Source of the DNA: Sphingomonas sp. JC676
GTDB lineage: Bacteria > Pseudomonadota > Alphaproteobacteria > Sphingomonadales > Sphingomonadaceae
DNA length: 64,000 nucleotides
Reading direction: 5' to 3'
Assembly: GCF_014489075.1 (NCBI RefSeq)
Contig: NZ_JACTGR010000001.1
Location: 1 to 64,000, forward strand
The position numbers and the translations under genes are program-made. Shown in pieces: positions 34,591 through 42,890 of the stretch (position 1 is the stretch's first letter; the number at the start of each line of letters is the position of its first letter). Under the pieces are notes generated by a model. The model saw nothing but the letters and a program-made list of their open reading frames with translations. It had not been told where the DNA came from and searched no databases.

Positions 34591-35001
34591 TCAACGGCGG
34601 GCGAGAAGTTCATCGACCGACGCGTCCGCGGACGCCGCACCCGTGTCACCGCGACCTGCTTCTTTTTCCAACGCGCCGCGAATGGCGCAGATCTCCGCAT
34701 CGGTCAGATGTTCGATGCCGATAAATTCAGGCCGCGCTTTCGGCACCGCGCGCATCAACTCGTCGAGCTTTGCCTGGATCGCGGCGCCGTCACGATTCTG
34801 ACTGTTCTGAATCAGAAACACCGCCAGAAACGTGAGCACTGTTGTGCCGGTGTTGATCACTAGTTGCCATGTATCGGAATAGTGGAAGATCGGGCCTGTG
34901 ATTGCCCAGATGACACAGCATCCCGTCGCTATGAGGAATGCTGACGGCTGGCCCATCGCGGTAGCACTGCGCGTAGCAATGCTCGTAAAGAACTTCTCCA
35001 C
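34591..35001 (-). CDS. Low-affinity iron permease family protein
   Basis: 136 residues from the GTG at 35001, chosen because AGGAG lies seven bases upstream. Two membrane helices (about 20-38 and 45-65) are followed by Ile-Gln-Asn-Ser-Gln-Asn-Arg-Asp and a Lys-Leu-Asp-Glu-Leu-Met-Arg segment, the signature of small bacterial proteins assigned to the low-affinity iron permease family. Transport of iron has not been shown for most of these short members. The C-terminus is acidic and soluble. Confidence 0.82.
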   Translation of the reverse strand: MEKFFTSIATRSATAMGQPSAFLIATGCCVIWAITGPIFHYSDTWQLVINTGTTVLTFLAVFLIQNSQNRDGAAIQAKLDELMRAVPKARPEFIGIEHLTDAEICAIRGALEKEAGRGDTGAASADASVDELLARR

Positions 35002-35054
35002 TCGATATCTCCTCAAGCGCTACTCAGAAAATTGCTCTCGCAGCGTACGCGGGG

Positions 35055-36551
35055 TTAAACTTCGGGAAATGGTGGCCTGACGCCAACGCCGCGCTCGCGC
35101 GCCCAGACCACCGCAGCGCTACGGCGATTGACGCCGATCTTTGCGTAGAGCCGGGCGACATGATTACGGACGGTATTGCGCGAGAGACCGAGCTTCGCAG
35201 CGATGCCGGCGTCGTCGATGTCATCGCAGATCAATTCAAGGACTTCGCGTTCGCGCGGACTAATATCGACCAGCGGCTTCGTCGCCGCAGACCTTCCGCG
35301 CGGATTTCTGAGCGTGGCCAGCTTGTCCATTATCGAACTGCTGAGCCAGCTCGCGTCCTTCATGACGGCTTCAATTGCCTCGACGAGTTCGAGCTCGCTG
35401 CGCCGTCGCTCGGTAATGTCCTGGTAGAGCCAGAGCACACAGTCGTCGCTGTGGAGGCTAATCTGTTCGGCGGACACGATGCAGTCGATCTCCCTGCCGT
35501 CCTTGGCGAGGATGCGAACATCGTGCCCGCGAAAGCCGCCGCGTCGTTCGATCTGCTCCTCCAGCCCGGCGCGTTGGCCGGCGTCGTTCCAGAGCTGCAG
35601 GTCGTCGGCGACCCGACCAATGGCATCCTGGCCGGCATAACCGGTCATTCGCCGGAAGGCGTCATTGGCGTCGATGATGCGATGCTCGGTGCCGGCCGTC
35701 ACCACCATCGCTACGGGCGCCATATCGAAAACCGCGGCGAAGTGGCGCTCGCTGTTCTCCAACGCACGCTCGGCACTTCGCCGCGGCTCGAGGTCAGCGA
35801 ACGTGAAGAGCAAGCAAGGGTCGTTTTCGACCTCGATCGGCTGCGCGGCAAGAATGACCAGCTTGCTTTGCCCATTAGCCAGCGGGAGTTCGGCTTCCAG
35901 TTGCGGCACCACCTTTCCCGCTGCGACTTGCTCCTTCACAAATTCGCGGCGTTCGACATCGGCCAGGATGTCGATGTCGAACAGTCGCTTGCCGATCAGC
36001 TGACCGCGGTTGTAGCCGCTCAGATCGAGAAACCCCTGATTGGCGCGCACATATCGCTGATCGGCGACCCGAACGATCAGTGCCGGCGCCGGGTTCGCCT
36101 GGAACATCGCTTCGAAGCGATCCTCCGCATCGAAGCGCTCCGAGACGTCATGCATAATCAAGGCAAGGGAGTCCGGCTCACCGCCATCATCGTCCATCGC
36201 GACGTCGCGAACCTGATGAACCCAGCGCGGCTCATTGCTGCCAAGAGGCGCGACCTCCACGACGAGATCAGGGAAGCTTTCTCCGGCCAACAAGCGCATC
36301 AAGGGATATTCGCGGGCAGTCAGCCGACGGTGGTCGCGATAGCGCAAGCAAAAACGTTGGACGTATTCATCCGCAGTCTCGCCCAACTCCTCGACCTTGT
36401 TGATCCCGTGCATTTTCAGTGCCGCGGCATTGGCGCCCAGGATCACACCAGTTGGGTCCATCAGGATAACCCCCGCAAGCAGGCTTTCCATGAGCTGCTC
36501 CAGATGATGGAGCGTCGGTCCCGGTATTGAGCGTGTGGCTGACGATCTCAT
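35055..36551 (-). CDS. Multi-PAS LuxR-type transcription regulator
   Basis: 498 residues from the ATG at 36551 (ATG 36593 adds 14). Three PAS domains in series (about 20-140, 150-265 and 270-390; landmarks Asn-Gln-Gly-Phe-Leu-Asp-Leu-Ser-Gly-Tyr and Ala-Asn-Asp-Ala-Phe-Arg-Arg-Met-Thr-Gly-Tyr) are followed by a LuxR helix-turn-helix (Ile-Ser-Pro-Arg-Glu-Arg-Glu-Val, then Leu-Ser-Arg-Asn-Thr-Val-Arg-Asn-His). No kinase or receiver, so ligand or redox sensing probably acts directly on DNA binding. A palindrome lies between it and the divergent gene. Confidence 0.85.
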   Translation of the reverse strand: MRSSATRSIPGPTLHHLEQLMESLLAGVILMDPTGVILGANAAALKMHGINKVEELGETADEYVQRFCLRYRDHRRLTAREYPLMRLLAGESFPDLVVEVAPLGSNEPRWVHQVRDVAMDDDGGEPDSLALIMHDVSERFDAEDRFEAMFQANPAPALIVRVADQRYVRANQGFLDLSGYNRGQLIGKRLFDIDILADVERREFVKEQVAAGKVVPQLEAELPLANGQSKLVILAAQPIEVENDPCLLFTFADLEPRRSAERALENSERHFAAVFDMAPVAMVVTAGTEHRIIDANDAFRRMTGYAGQDAIGRVADDLQLWNDAGQRAGLEEQIERRGGFRGHDVRILAKDGREIDCIVSAEQISLHSDDCVLWLYQDITERRRSELELVEAIEAVMKDASWLSSSIMDKLATLRNPRGRSAATKPLVDISPREREVLELICDDIDDAGIAAKLGLSRNTVRNHVARLYAKIGVNRRSAAVVWARERGVGVRPPFPEV

Positions 36552-36614
36552 CCGGCGACAGCGCAATCGGGGCCCGCAAGTTCCGGCGTACATGCCCGCA
36601 CACTACTAATCGTG

Positions 36615-36632
36615 TTGGTGCTGTAGCACCAA
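36615..36632. promoter_or_regulatory. 18-bp palindrome, possible operator
   Basis: TTGGTGC-TGTA-GCACCAA, perfect 7-bp arms around four bases, in the divergent gap between the PAS-LuxR gene and the GlsB-like gene. Size and symmetry fit a LuxR-family operator, so autoregulation is plausible. Confidence 0.45.
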
Positions 36633-36661
36633 TACCAGCGATTACGCTGGACAGATCATCC

Positions 36662-36687
36662 GGAACATCAGCGTTAACAGGCCGGTT
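36662..36687 (+). promoter_or_regulatory. EcfG-type general stress promoter
   Basis: GGAAC at 36662 and GGTT at 36684 with 17 bases between, close to the alphaproteobacterial EcfG consensus GGAAC-N16/17-CGTT. It lies 36 bases before the GlsB-like gene. Confidence 0.55.
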
Positions 36688-36722
36688 CTGCACCCACTCG
36701 AAATAGCGTGGAGCGCATAACC

Positions 36723-36992
36723 ATGAACCTCATCATTCTTCTCGTCGTCGGCGGCGTTATCGGCTGGGTAGCCAGCCTCATCATGAACACCGACGGACAG
36801 CAGGGGATCATCCTCAACGTTGTGGTCGGCATCGTCGGGGCGCTGCTGGCGGGATTCGTCATCACGCCCCTGATCGGCGGCGCCTCCATCATGAATGGCG
36901 GCATCAATGTGCAAACCATTCTGATTTCGCTGCTCGGTTCGGTGGTGCTTTTGGCGATCCTGAACCTGGTGCGCCGCGGAACCGTTCGCTGA
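36723..36992 (+). CDS. GlsB/YeaQ/YmgE family stress membrane protein
   Basis: 89 residues from the ATG at 36723. Three hydrophobic, glycine-rich segments with Gly-Gly-Val-Ile-Gly-Trp-Val-Ala-Ser, Leu-Asn-Val-Val-Val-Gly-Ile-Val-Gly-Ala and a last helix ending Arg-Arg-Gly. This is the transglycosylase-associated (GlsB) family, small membrane proteins commonly made under stress; biochemical activity unproven. An EcfG-like promoter precedes it, and two more stress-type genes follow in the same direction. Confidence 0.88.
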   Translation: MNLIILLVVGGVIGWVASLIMNTDGQQGIILNVVVGIVGALLAGFVITPLIGGASIMNGGINVQTILISLLGSVVLLAILNLVRRGTVR

Positions 36993-37043
36993 ACATCCAG
37001 GCAAAGGCCCGTCGAACTACTTCCTCAAAGATCGGAGATCATC

Positions 37044-37352
37044 GTGAAGCACCTATTCCTCGGCGCGGCCGCTGCCGCGCTGATCTCTGGCGGCGCACAC
37101 GCGCAGACAACCAGTCGGGACTCTAACAACCCGGCCATGAAGAACAGTACCGTCACTCGAGTGGAGGCGCCGGCAAAGGGCCGCAATTCGTTTACCGAGG
37201 CGCAGGCCCGTGGGCGCATCGCCAAGGCTGGATATTCCGACGTCTCGCGGCTCAAAAAGGACCCGAATGGCGTCTGGCGCGGCTGGGCTATGCACGGCCG
37301 CAAGAAGGTCGCGGTCGGGCTCGACTACAAGGGCAACGTCACTACTCGCTGA
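37044..37352 (+). CDS. Small secreted PepSY-like protein
   Basis: 102 residues from a GTG start (GGAG upstream). A signal peptide (Leu-Phe-Leu-Gly-Ala-Ala-Ala-Ala, ending Ala-His-Ala-Gln) is followed by a polar linker and a C-terminal domain: Thr-Glu-Ala-Gln-Ala-Arg-Gly-Arg-Ile, Gly-Tyr-Ser-Asp-Val, Gly-Val-Trp-Arg-Gly-Trp-Ala and Val-Gly-Leu-Asp-Tyr-Lys-Gly-Asn-Val. This strand pattern resembles PepSY domains. Exported to the periplasm; role unknown. Confidence 0.75.
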   Translation: MKHLFLGAAAAALISGGAHAQTTSRDSNNPAMKNSTVTRVEAPAKGRNSFTEAQARGRIAKAGYSDVSRLKKDPNGVWRGWAMHGRKKVAVGLDYKGNVTTR

Positions 37353-37376
37353 ACTCAGACTCTAAGGATCTCCAAA

Positions 37377-37994
37377 ATGACAAAAACTGTAACGCGTCTT
37401 TTCGACAATTATTCGGATGCCACCAAAGCGGTGCGCGAGCTTGAGGGCTTGGGCATTCCGCACGGCGACCTCAGCATCGTTGCCAATGGCCGCGACCATG
37501 GCGGCGCGCGCGACGGCGATGGCGTCAACGACGGCGGCGACGTGACGCGCGGCGCTTCGACCGGTGCCGTGCTCGGGGGCGTCGGCGGTTTGCTGGCGGG
37601 ACTCGGCTTGCTTGCAATCCCTGGTCTGGGTCCGATCGTCGCGGCCGGGTGGCTTGCGTCGACTGCCGTTGGCGCTGGCATCGGTGCCGCCGGTGGCGCT
37701 GCCACAGGAGGTATCGTCGGCGCGCTGAAGGACGCCGGCCATAGCGATGACGAAGCCAACGTCTATTCGGAGGGCGTCCGTCGCGGTGGCACGCTTGTAA
37801 GCGCCAAGGTGGAGGATTCCATGGCGGCAGAAGCTGAAGCGGTTCTCGAGCGAAACAAATCGATTGATGCTGCTACCCGCGGCGCAGACTATCGTCAGTC
37901 TGGCTGGTCATCATTCGATGCCAATGCGCCAGCATATTCAGAATCTGAAGTTGCGGACGAGCGTAACCGTTACACGGGGACGCCGGCCGTCTGA
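37377..37994 (+). CDS. General stress protein 17M-like glycine-rich protein
   Basis: 205 residues. An N-terminal alpha/beta domain starts Thr-Arg-Leu-Phe-Asp-Asn-Tyr-Ser-Asp-Ala, like the 17M domain of stress proteins. The centre (about 58-120) is a long Gly/Ala-rich hydrophobic segment that probably enters the membrane. Then Gly-Gly-Thr-Leu-Val-Ser-Ala-Lys-Val and an acidic tail with Tyr/Arg/Glu. Third in a run of stress-type genes; a hairpin follows. Likely stress-induced by association. Confidence 0.78.
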   Translation: MTKTVTRLFDNYSDATKAVRELEGLGIPHGDLSIVANGRDHGGARDGDGVNDGGDVTRGASTGAVLGGVGGLLAGLGLLAIPGLGPIVAAGWLASTAVGAGIGAAGGAATGGIVGALKDAGHSDDEANVYSEGVRRGGTLVSAKVEDSMAAEAEAVLERNKSIDAATRGADYRQSGWSSFDANAPAYSESEVADERNRYTGTPAV

Positions 37995-38000
37995 GTCAGC

Positions 38001-38027
38001 GACGGCCTGGCTCAATGCCAGGCCGTC
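38001..38027 (+). terminator. 11-bp hairpin after the stress gene cluster
   Basis: GACGGCCTGGC (38001-38011) pairs perfectly with GCCAGGCCGTC (38017-38027) around five bases, six bases after the stop of the 17M-like gene. No clear T-run follows, so termination strength is uncertain. Confidence 0.55.
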
Positions 38028-38131
38028 ATCAGGCCTGTCGAGTACAGCACCCCAGCGATACTGCTACGCTTCCGCTCTGCTCAGCAATCCGAAGGTTATG
38101 CCAAGAACCACAGCGAGGCGGGTTCGGAGCG

Positions 38132-38539
38132 CTATTTGCCCAGCTGTCCGCGGATCGCGCCCTTGGGGAAAGCCGCGTTGTGGACGTTGACATAATAGTC
38201 GCCCGGGTTCGCGGCGATCGCGGCGGAGACCTCGGCCGTCACCGGCTTGCAGCCCTCGGAGCTGCCGTTGGTCGGGGGATCGAACGGCACGACCACCGGG
38301 CCGGAGGCGCCTGCCGCGCCTTTGTGGATATGCGCCATCGTCGCGGGGTCGATGCCGGATACGGTGAGCTTGTAGCAGACCTCGTTCTTCGTCGTATCGA
38401 CCGTCACGGTCGCGGCGCCGGTCCCATCGGCATCGGTATCGGCGCTGCCAGCCAGCGTCGCCTTGAGCGTTACGGGATCGGCGGCGAGCACCGGCGCGGC
38501 CACCATAGCCGCTGCGAGAGTGAGCAGGATCATGCGCAT
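38132..38539 (-). CDS. CHRD-domain exported protein
   Basis: 135 residues. A signal peptide (Met-Arg-Met-Ile-Leu-Leu-Thr-Leu, ending Val-Leu-Ala-Ala) precedes a CHRD (chordin-like) beta domain: Val-Cys-Tyr-Lys-Leu-Thr-Val-Ser-Gly, Ala-His-Ile-His-Lys-Gly-Ala-Ala-Gly, and the terminal Tyr-Tyr-Val-Asn-Val-His-Asn-Ala-Ala-Phe-Pro-Lys-Gly-Ala-Ile-Arg-Gly-Gln-Leu. Two cysteines may pair in the periplasm. The function of bacterial CHRD proteins is unknown. Confidence 0.9.
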   Translation of the reverse strand: MRMILLTLAAAMVAAPVLAADPVTLKATLAGSADTDADGTGAATVTVDTTKNEVCYKLTVSGIDPATMAHIHKGAAGASGPVVVPFDPPTNGSSEGCKPVTAEVSAAIAANPGDYYVNVHNAAFPKGAIRGQLGK

Positions 38540-38677
38540 CGCGTTCCTCCTAGGTCGTGCGGGGAACCCGAGCGGGCCCGGCCGCCGTTATTGCGGCTCC
38601 GTTGTGGGCCTGGCCCAAAGGCCGGTCAATGCCGGAAGGCGCGTGCCGGCCTCGGCTGTCTCAACCATTGCGGAACG

Positions 38678-38721
38678 CCTGATCCCCCAAAGGCTGCATC
38701 CGCAGCCTTTGGGGGATCAGG
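38678..38721. repeat. Perfect 20-bp inverted repeat
   Basis: The arm at 38678-38697 is the exact reverse complement of 38702-38721 with a four-base loop. It lies between the CHRD gene and the kinase fusion gene, both on the minus strand. A strong bidirectional terminator is likely, although no T-run follows on either side; a transcribed hairpin RNA is the alternative. Confidence 0.8.
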
Positions 38722-38814
38722 TCGTAGTTGTGCAGAACCGCCGTTCTAGTTGAGGGGCAGCAACAGCTTTTCGGGTATCCCTTTCGCGGAAACAGCCGTG
38801 CGAGCTGCCGGGCT

Positions 38815-38895
38815 CAGTCAAAAATGGCAGGTGTCGCGAAAAATGACAGCTTCCGACTGTGGGCAGAGTAAAGCTGCCATTCGGTTCCCGGCCAA
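38815..38895. repeat. Intergenic repeat relic with AAGCTGCCATTC
   Basis: Contains 'aaaatggcag', 'aaaatgacagcttcc' and AAGCTGCCATTC at 38871-38882. AAAATGGCAG and AAGCTGCCATT are partly inverted copies of each other, so the element may be a decayed inverted-repeat unit. Confidence 0.5.
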
Positions 38896-39016
38896 ATCAC
38901 GCCGTCGCCGGCGAACATCGTAACCACGGTTTTTGTCGCGCTTGGCGCAGTATCCGCGTTTTCCGGCCGTCTCGCCTGCCGCATGGAGATGCTTCCAATT
39001 CCAGCTCCCGTACGGA

Positions 39017-41761
39017 TCAGTTGCGGTCGGGCAATTCGCGCCCGAGCTTGTCGAGTTGCCGTTGTTGGAACGGATCGGCGTGATCGGCGAACCCAATGCG
39101 CGCGGCCGCCAGGTGCGTGCGCGCGCTTGCCTGGTCGCCGCTTGCGAGTTTCACCCGTGCGAGGGCGAGATCGACATTGGCGCCCCATGACGGGTCGCCG
39201 ACCAGTTCGCCCACCTTGGTGCGGTCGATATCGGCCAGCAAAGATATCGCCTCGGTTTCGCGTCCCGCGCCGATCAGGCAGCCCGCGACCGTCGTGCGGA
39301 TCGCCATCGCCAGCGCGGTCTCGGGTCCCCGCGCCTGGCGCGCAAGCGCCAGCGCGGCGCGGGCATTGTCGAGCCCCTCGCCATACTGGCCGGCGCGGCA
39401 CTGCGATTCTGCCGTGTCGGCCCGCCCGGCGACGGCCTGGAACGCTGTCGGCCCCTCATGGGCCACCGTGGCGCGCCAAACGCGCTCGCCATCTCTTGCC
39501 GCTTCCGCATAGCGTTCCACGCTGCCCAGCGCCTGCTGGCGGACGGCGACGAGCTGGAGCGTCCGCCGGTGGTCGGGACCGAAGCCCTTTTCCATCACCG
39601 GCAGGAGCGCGGTCGCGGCATCGATCACCTCGCGATTGCGCCGCTGGATGAGCAGCGCCTGGACGAGGTTCAGGCGGATATTGAGCGTGTCGGGATGGTC
39701 CTGACCCTCGAGGCGCGTGAAATCGGCGAGGAGCGGCTTGAATGCAGCCTCCGCGCTCGGGCCGTCTCCCAGACGGATATAGGTGAAGCCGACCCGCTGG
39801 CGCAGGTTGAGGCGCTGACGCGCGTCGAACGTATCGGGCAGCCGCTCAGCCTGCTCGGAGGCCTTGCGGAACGCGGTCTGAGCAGCACGGACATCCTCGC
39901 CGGCCAGTGCCAGCGAACCTTCGGCGGACGAGAACCAGACGCTGGCCTCGCCGTCCGGCCGAGGCAGGACCGAGCTGGCCGCCGCGAGCAGCTTGCGCGC
40001 CGTGGGCAGGCGCGCGGGGTCGCCGCTCAGCGCTTCCAGCTGCGCCCATTGTGACAGCATCAGGCCGCGCTCGCGTGCGCCGGCAGGGCCCGCGCGCTGG
40101 AAATCGCGATCGGCCTTGCGATACTCGTCGCGCGCGGCATCGAGATCGGTGCGCCGGTCGAAGGCGCGGGCGAGGCTGTGGTGCAGCCCTGCAGCGATCA
40201 GCGGGGCATGCGCGAAACGGCGGTCGATCTCCGCGCTCGCGCGGCGGGATGCGGCGGTGATCGTCTCGTCGGCGGTGCCCGTGCGATAGGGGTCGGCGCG
40301 GGCGAGCAGGTCATTGGCGAGGAAGTCGTAGGAGGCGCGGGCGACGGCTTCGTGCTTGCGGGCTTCGTCGCGTTGCCCGACCGCCACGATGGCGGCGGCC
40401 GAGGTGCCGATGATCCCGAGTATGGCCGCGGCGGTCGCCGTCCATACCCAGGGCCGGCGTGCGCGGCGCCGTGCCTCGAGCCGGGCAAGTGCCTCCAGCC
40501 GCGCCGTTGCCTGTGCTTTCGCTTCGGCACGCGCACGGCGCTCACCCAGGCTTTCGAGCCGCTCGACCAGTTCGGCGGCCGAACCGATGCGCTGGTCGGG
40601 ATCGCCGGCAGCGGCATCGGCAATATCGCTGCGCAGCAGCGGGTCGGCGATCTCGCGCTCCCATCCGGGCGCGGGAACGCGGCCGAAATCGCCGACGGCG
40701 AGCTGGAAGAGCACGAGCCCGAGCGAGTAGATATCCGATTTGACGGTCGGTACCGCTCCCGCCGCGAGCTCTGGCGCCCGGTAGAAGGGCGTGCCCGACA
40801 GCCGGTCGCCGTCGTGTTCGACAATCGCCTCCTCGGCAAGGTCGGTGATCGCATAGGCGCTGACGGCTTCGTCATCGAGCACGCGGCCGCTGCCGAAATC
40901 GGCAAGGCGCACGCGTGATTGGCCGTCATGGGTATCGACCAGGATGTTGGCGGGCTTGATGTCCTTGTGAAGCACGCCGACGCCATGGACCGCGGCAAGC
41001 GCTCGTGCGCTGCGCACCGCGATGTCGAGCCGCTGCCCGATGGCTATCGCGCCAAGTCCTCCGGCCGCATCCGCCCAGTCGCGAAGGCTGAGCCCGGCGT
41101 CGCGGTATTCGAGGAAGAAGGGCGCCTGGGTGAAATTCCATTCGAGCAGCTGGACGAACGCACCGTCGGGCCCGAGCGCCTGGAGCAGCAGCCGTGAAAG
41201 CGCGGCCTCGCGCTTCAGGGCTCGCAACCGGTCGGGCGCGTCGGCGAACTTGAATACGCGCGTCTCGCCGGTCTTCTCGTGGCGCCCGCGCCAGACATCT
41301 CCGGCGCCGCTCTCGCCGAGCTGCTCGACCAGGCGCCATTGCGGGCGCCCGGGAACCGCATCCCCTGTGGCAAAAGCGAAACGCGGTGCCGGCTGACCGC
41401 TGAGCGTCTCGACGGTCACTGGCTGGGCGAGCCGATATCCGATGCCGGCCACGGTCTCGATCATGTCCTGATTGCGGGGGCCGAGGCGACGACGCAGCTT
41501 GGCGACTGCCGTGGGGATCGAATTCTCGACGACGTTAACACCGCTCCATACCGTGTCGAGCAGCTCATCCTTCGACACGACCTCGCCGGCGCGCAGGCAC
41601 AGCTCGTGGAGCAGCTCCAGCGGCTTGGATTCGATCGCCACCGGTTGCCCGTCCACCAGCAGCGACCATCCCGCCTCGTCGAACATGGCCGTGCCGAACG
41701 TCCAGCGGCGCCGCCGCCGCCGATTGCCGTTTGTCGATCTGTCGGTCTCCGGGTCCCCCAT
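39017..41761 (-). CDS. Winged-helix / Ser-Thr kinase / TPR fusion protein
   Basis: 914 residues. N-terminal OmpR/CadC-type winged helix (about 20-115; Glu-Leu-Leu-Asp-Thr-Val-Trp, then Gly-Ile-Gly-Tyr-Arg-Leu). Hanks-type kinase (about 140-400) with Leu-His-Lys-Asp-Ile-Lys-Pro-Ala-Asn in the catalytic loop (Lys replaces the usual Arg of HRD), Ala-Asp-Phe-Gly and Gly-Thr-Pro-Phe-Tyr-Arg-Ala-Pro-Glu. One membrane helix (about 437-457) and a long TPR-like helical region. It may join envelope sensing to phosphorylation and transcription; fusion of a DNA-binding head to this kinase type is uncommon. Confidence 0.88.
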   Translation of the reverse strand: MGDPETDRSTNGNRRRRRRWTFGTAMFDEAGWSLLVDGQPVAIESKPLELLHELCLRAGEVVSKDELLDTVWSGVNVVENSIPTAVAKLRRRLGPRNQDMIETVAGIGYRLAQPVTVETLSGQPAPRFAFATGDAVPGRPQWRLVEQLGESGAGDVWRGRHEKTGETRVFKFADAPDRLRALKREAALSRLLLQALGPDGAFVQLLEWNFTQAPFFLEYRDAGLSLRDWADAAGGLGAIAIGQRLDIAVRSARALAAVHGVGVLHKDIKPANILVDTHDGQSRVRLADFGSGRVLDDEAVSAYAITDLAEEAIVEHDGDRLSGTPFYRAPELAAGAVPTVKSDIYSLGLVLFQLAVGDFGRVPAPGWEREIADPLLRSDIADAAAGDPDQRIGSAAELVERLESLGERRARAEAKAQATARLEALARLEARRRARRPWVWTATAAAILGIIGTSAAAIVAVGQRDEARKHEAVARASYDFLANDLLARADPYRTGTADETITAASRRASAEIDRRFAHAPLIAAGLHHSLARAFDRRTDLDAARDEYRKADRDFQRAGPAGARERGLMLSQWAQLEALSGDPARLPTARKLLAAASSVLPRPDGEASVWFSSAEGSLALAGEDVRAAQTAFRKASEQAERLPDTFDARQRLNLRQRVGFTYIRLGDGPSAEAAFKPLLADFTRLEGQDHPDTLNIRLNLVQALLIQRRNREVIDAATALLPVMEKGFGPDHRRTLQLVAVRQQALGSVERYAEAARDGERVWRATVAHEGPTAFQAVAGRADTAESQCRAGQYGEGLDNARAALALARQARGPETALAMAIRTTVAGCLIGAGRETEAISLLADIDRTKVGELVGDPSWGANVDLALARVKLASGDQASARTHLAAARIGFADHADPFQQRQLDKLGRELPDRN

Positions 41762-41895
41762 CGGATTCTCGTGCCTTCAGAACTTCTTCATCGTGGCGTC
41801 AAGACGCCGAGCCCGCTCGGGAACATCTTCCGCATTGCGCAGGGACGCAAGTTTTATTGCGGCGCTCCTGGCGCATTCCATTCGGGAGACATGAG

Positions 41896-42792
41896 ATGAA
41901 GGGTAAGATACTGGGCTTCACCCCATCGGCCGGCAGCGGCGCCATCGCAGGCGCCGATGGCGAGCGCTTCAGCTTCGTCGCCGCGCAGTGGCGCAGCGAC
42001 AAGGCCATCACTGTTGGCGCGAGTGTCGATTTCGCACCCGTCGCGGGCGTCGCGACGGAAATCTATCCGGTAGTGGCCGCGGCACCGATTCAGGTCGGCG
42101 AGCTGGCGGCTTCGCCGGCGGTGCAGAAAGCACGCGGTTTGTTCATGACCACACTCGCGGCGCCCCTTGCCGCGCTGCTGCTGATCGCGACCTTCCTGCC
42201 GGCGATCAGCAGCCCGATATCGAGCGCGTCGCTATGGGGGATGGGCAGCCTGGCGCAGATGGTCAGCGCCAATCCCTTGCTCGCCAATGACGATGTCGCG
42301 GGCGTGCGCGAGGCCCTCCAGGAGCTCGATGCCCGCGAGACCGATCTCCGCACCAATACCGCCGGCTTCGGCGGCATGCCCATGGACAATAGTGCCGGAT
42401 TGCGGATGGTCGCCAAGGAACGTGTCAATCTTCAGGCCCAGCTCTCGCGCGCGCAGTTCGCCTCGACCATTGGCGGTCTCCTGGTGATCCGCTGGCTGGT
42501 GCCGATCGGCGCGATTGCGTTGCTGGCCTTCGCGTGGATGGAGAAGAGCACGAGAGTGCTGGCGCTCGCCACCGGAGCGGCAGCGGCCGTGACTGCGGCG
42601 ATCCTGTATGAATATCGCGAGGTGCTGGTCGGCAGCGGCAGCCCGGCGGGATCGATCGGGGGCATGATCTCGCGCCAGATGGGCGCGGTCGTTTCACTCG
42701 GCTTCGGGACCTATCTGATCGGGCTGTGCGGGATTGCGCTGGTCCTTGCCGGCCTCGGAATCCTCAAGAATCCGCTCGCCGCTCGCGCCTGA
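41896..42792 (+). CDS. Membrane protein with N-terminal cold-shock-like OB domain
   Basis: 298 residues from the ATG at 41896 (GGGAGACATGAG upstream). Residues 1-50 (Met-Lys-Gly-Lys-Ile-Leu-Gly-Phe, Gly-Ala-Ile-Ala-Gly-Ala-Asp-Gly-Glu-Arg-Phe) follow the cold-shock/OB pattern, including the 'G-x-I-x-x-x-D-G' strand. Then a helix (about 83-105), a soluble loop of about 80 residues (Asp-Val-Ala-Gly-Val-Arg-Glu, Lys-Glu-Arg-Val-Asn-Leu), and three further helices to the C-terminus. Domain of this kind joined to membrane helices recurs in Proteobacteria; role unknown. Confidence 0.75.
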   Translation: MKGKILGFTPSAGSGAIAGADGERFSFVAAQWRSDKAITVGASVDFAPVAGVATEIYPVVAAAPIQVGELAASPAVQKARGLFMTTLAAPLAALLLIATFLPAISSPISSASLWGMGSLAQMVSANPLLANDDVAGVREALQELDARETDLRTNTAGFGGMPMDNSAGLRMVAKERVNLQAQLSRAQFASTIGGLLVIRWLVPIGAIALLAFAWMEKSTRVLALATGAAAAVTAAILYEYREVLVGSGSPAGSIGGMISRQMGAVVSLGFGTYLIGLCGIALVLAGLGILKNPLAARA

Positions 42793-42890
42793 CGGATCCG
42801 CGACCTTCTTGTCTGGCCGCGCTGGGTGTCTTCACCGCAGGCGGTCCAGACGAAGGTCGAATTCCACTTCATTGTCGAAGGAGACGCTAG

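Noticed and set aside
38564..38592. EcfG-like GGAAC...CGTT on the plus strand
   Set aside because: The spacer is 18 bases and no plus-strand gene follows.
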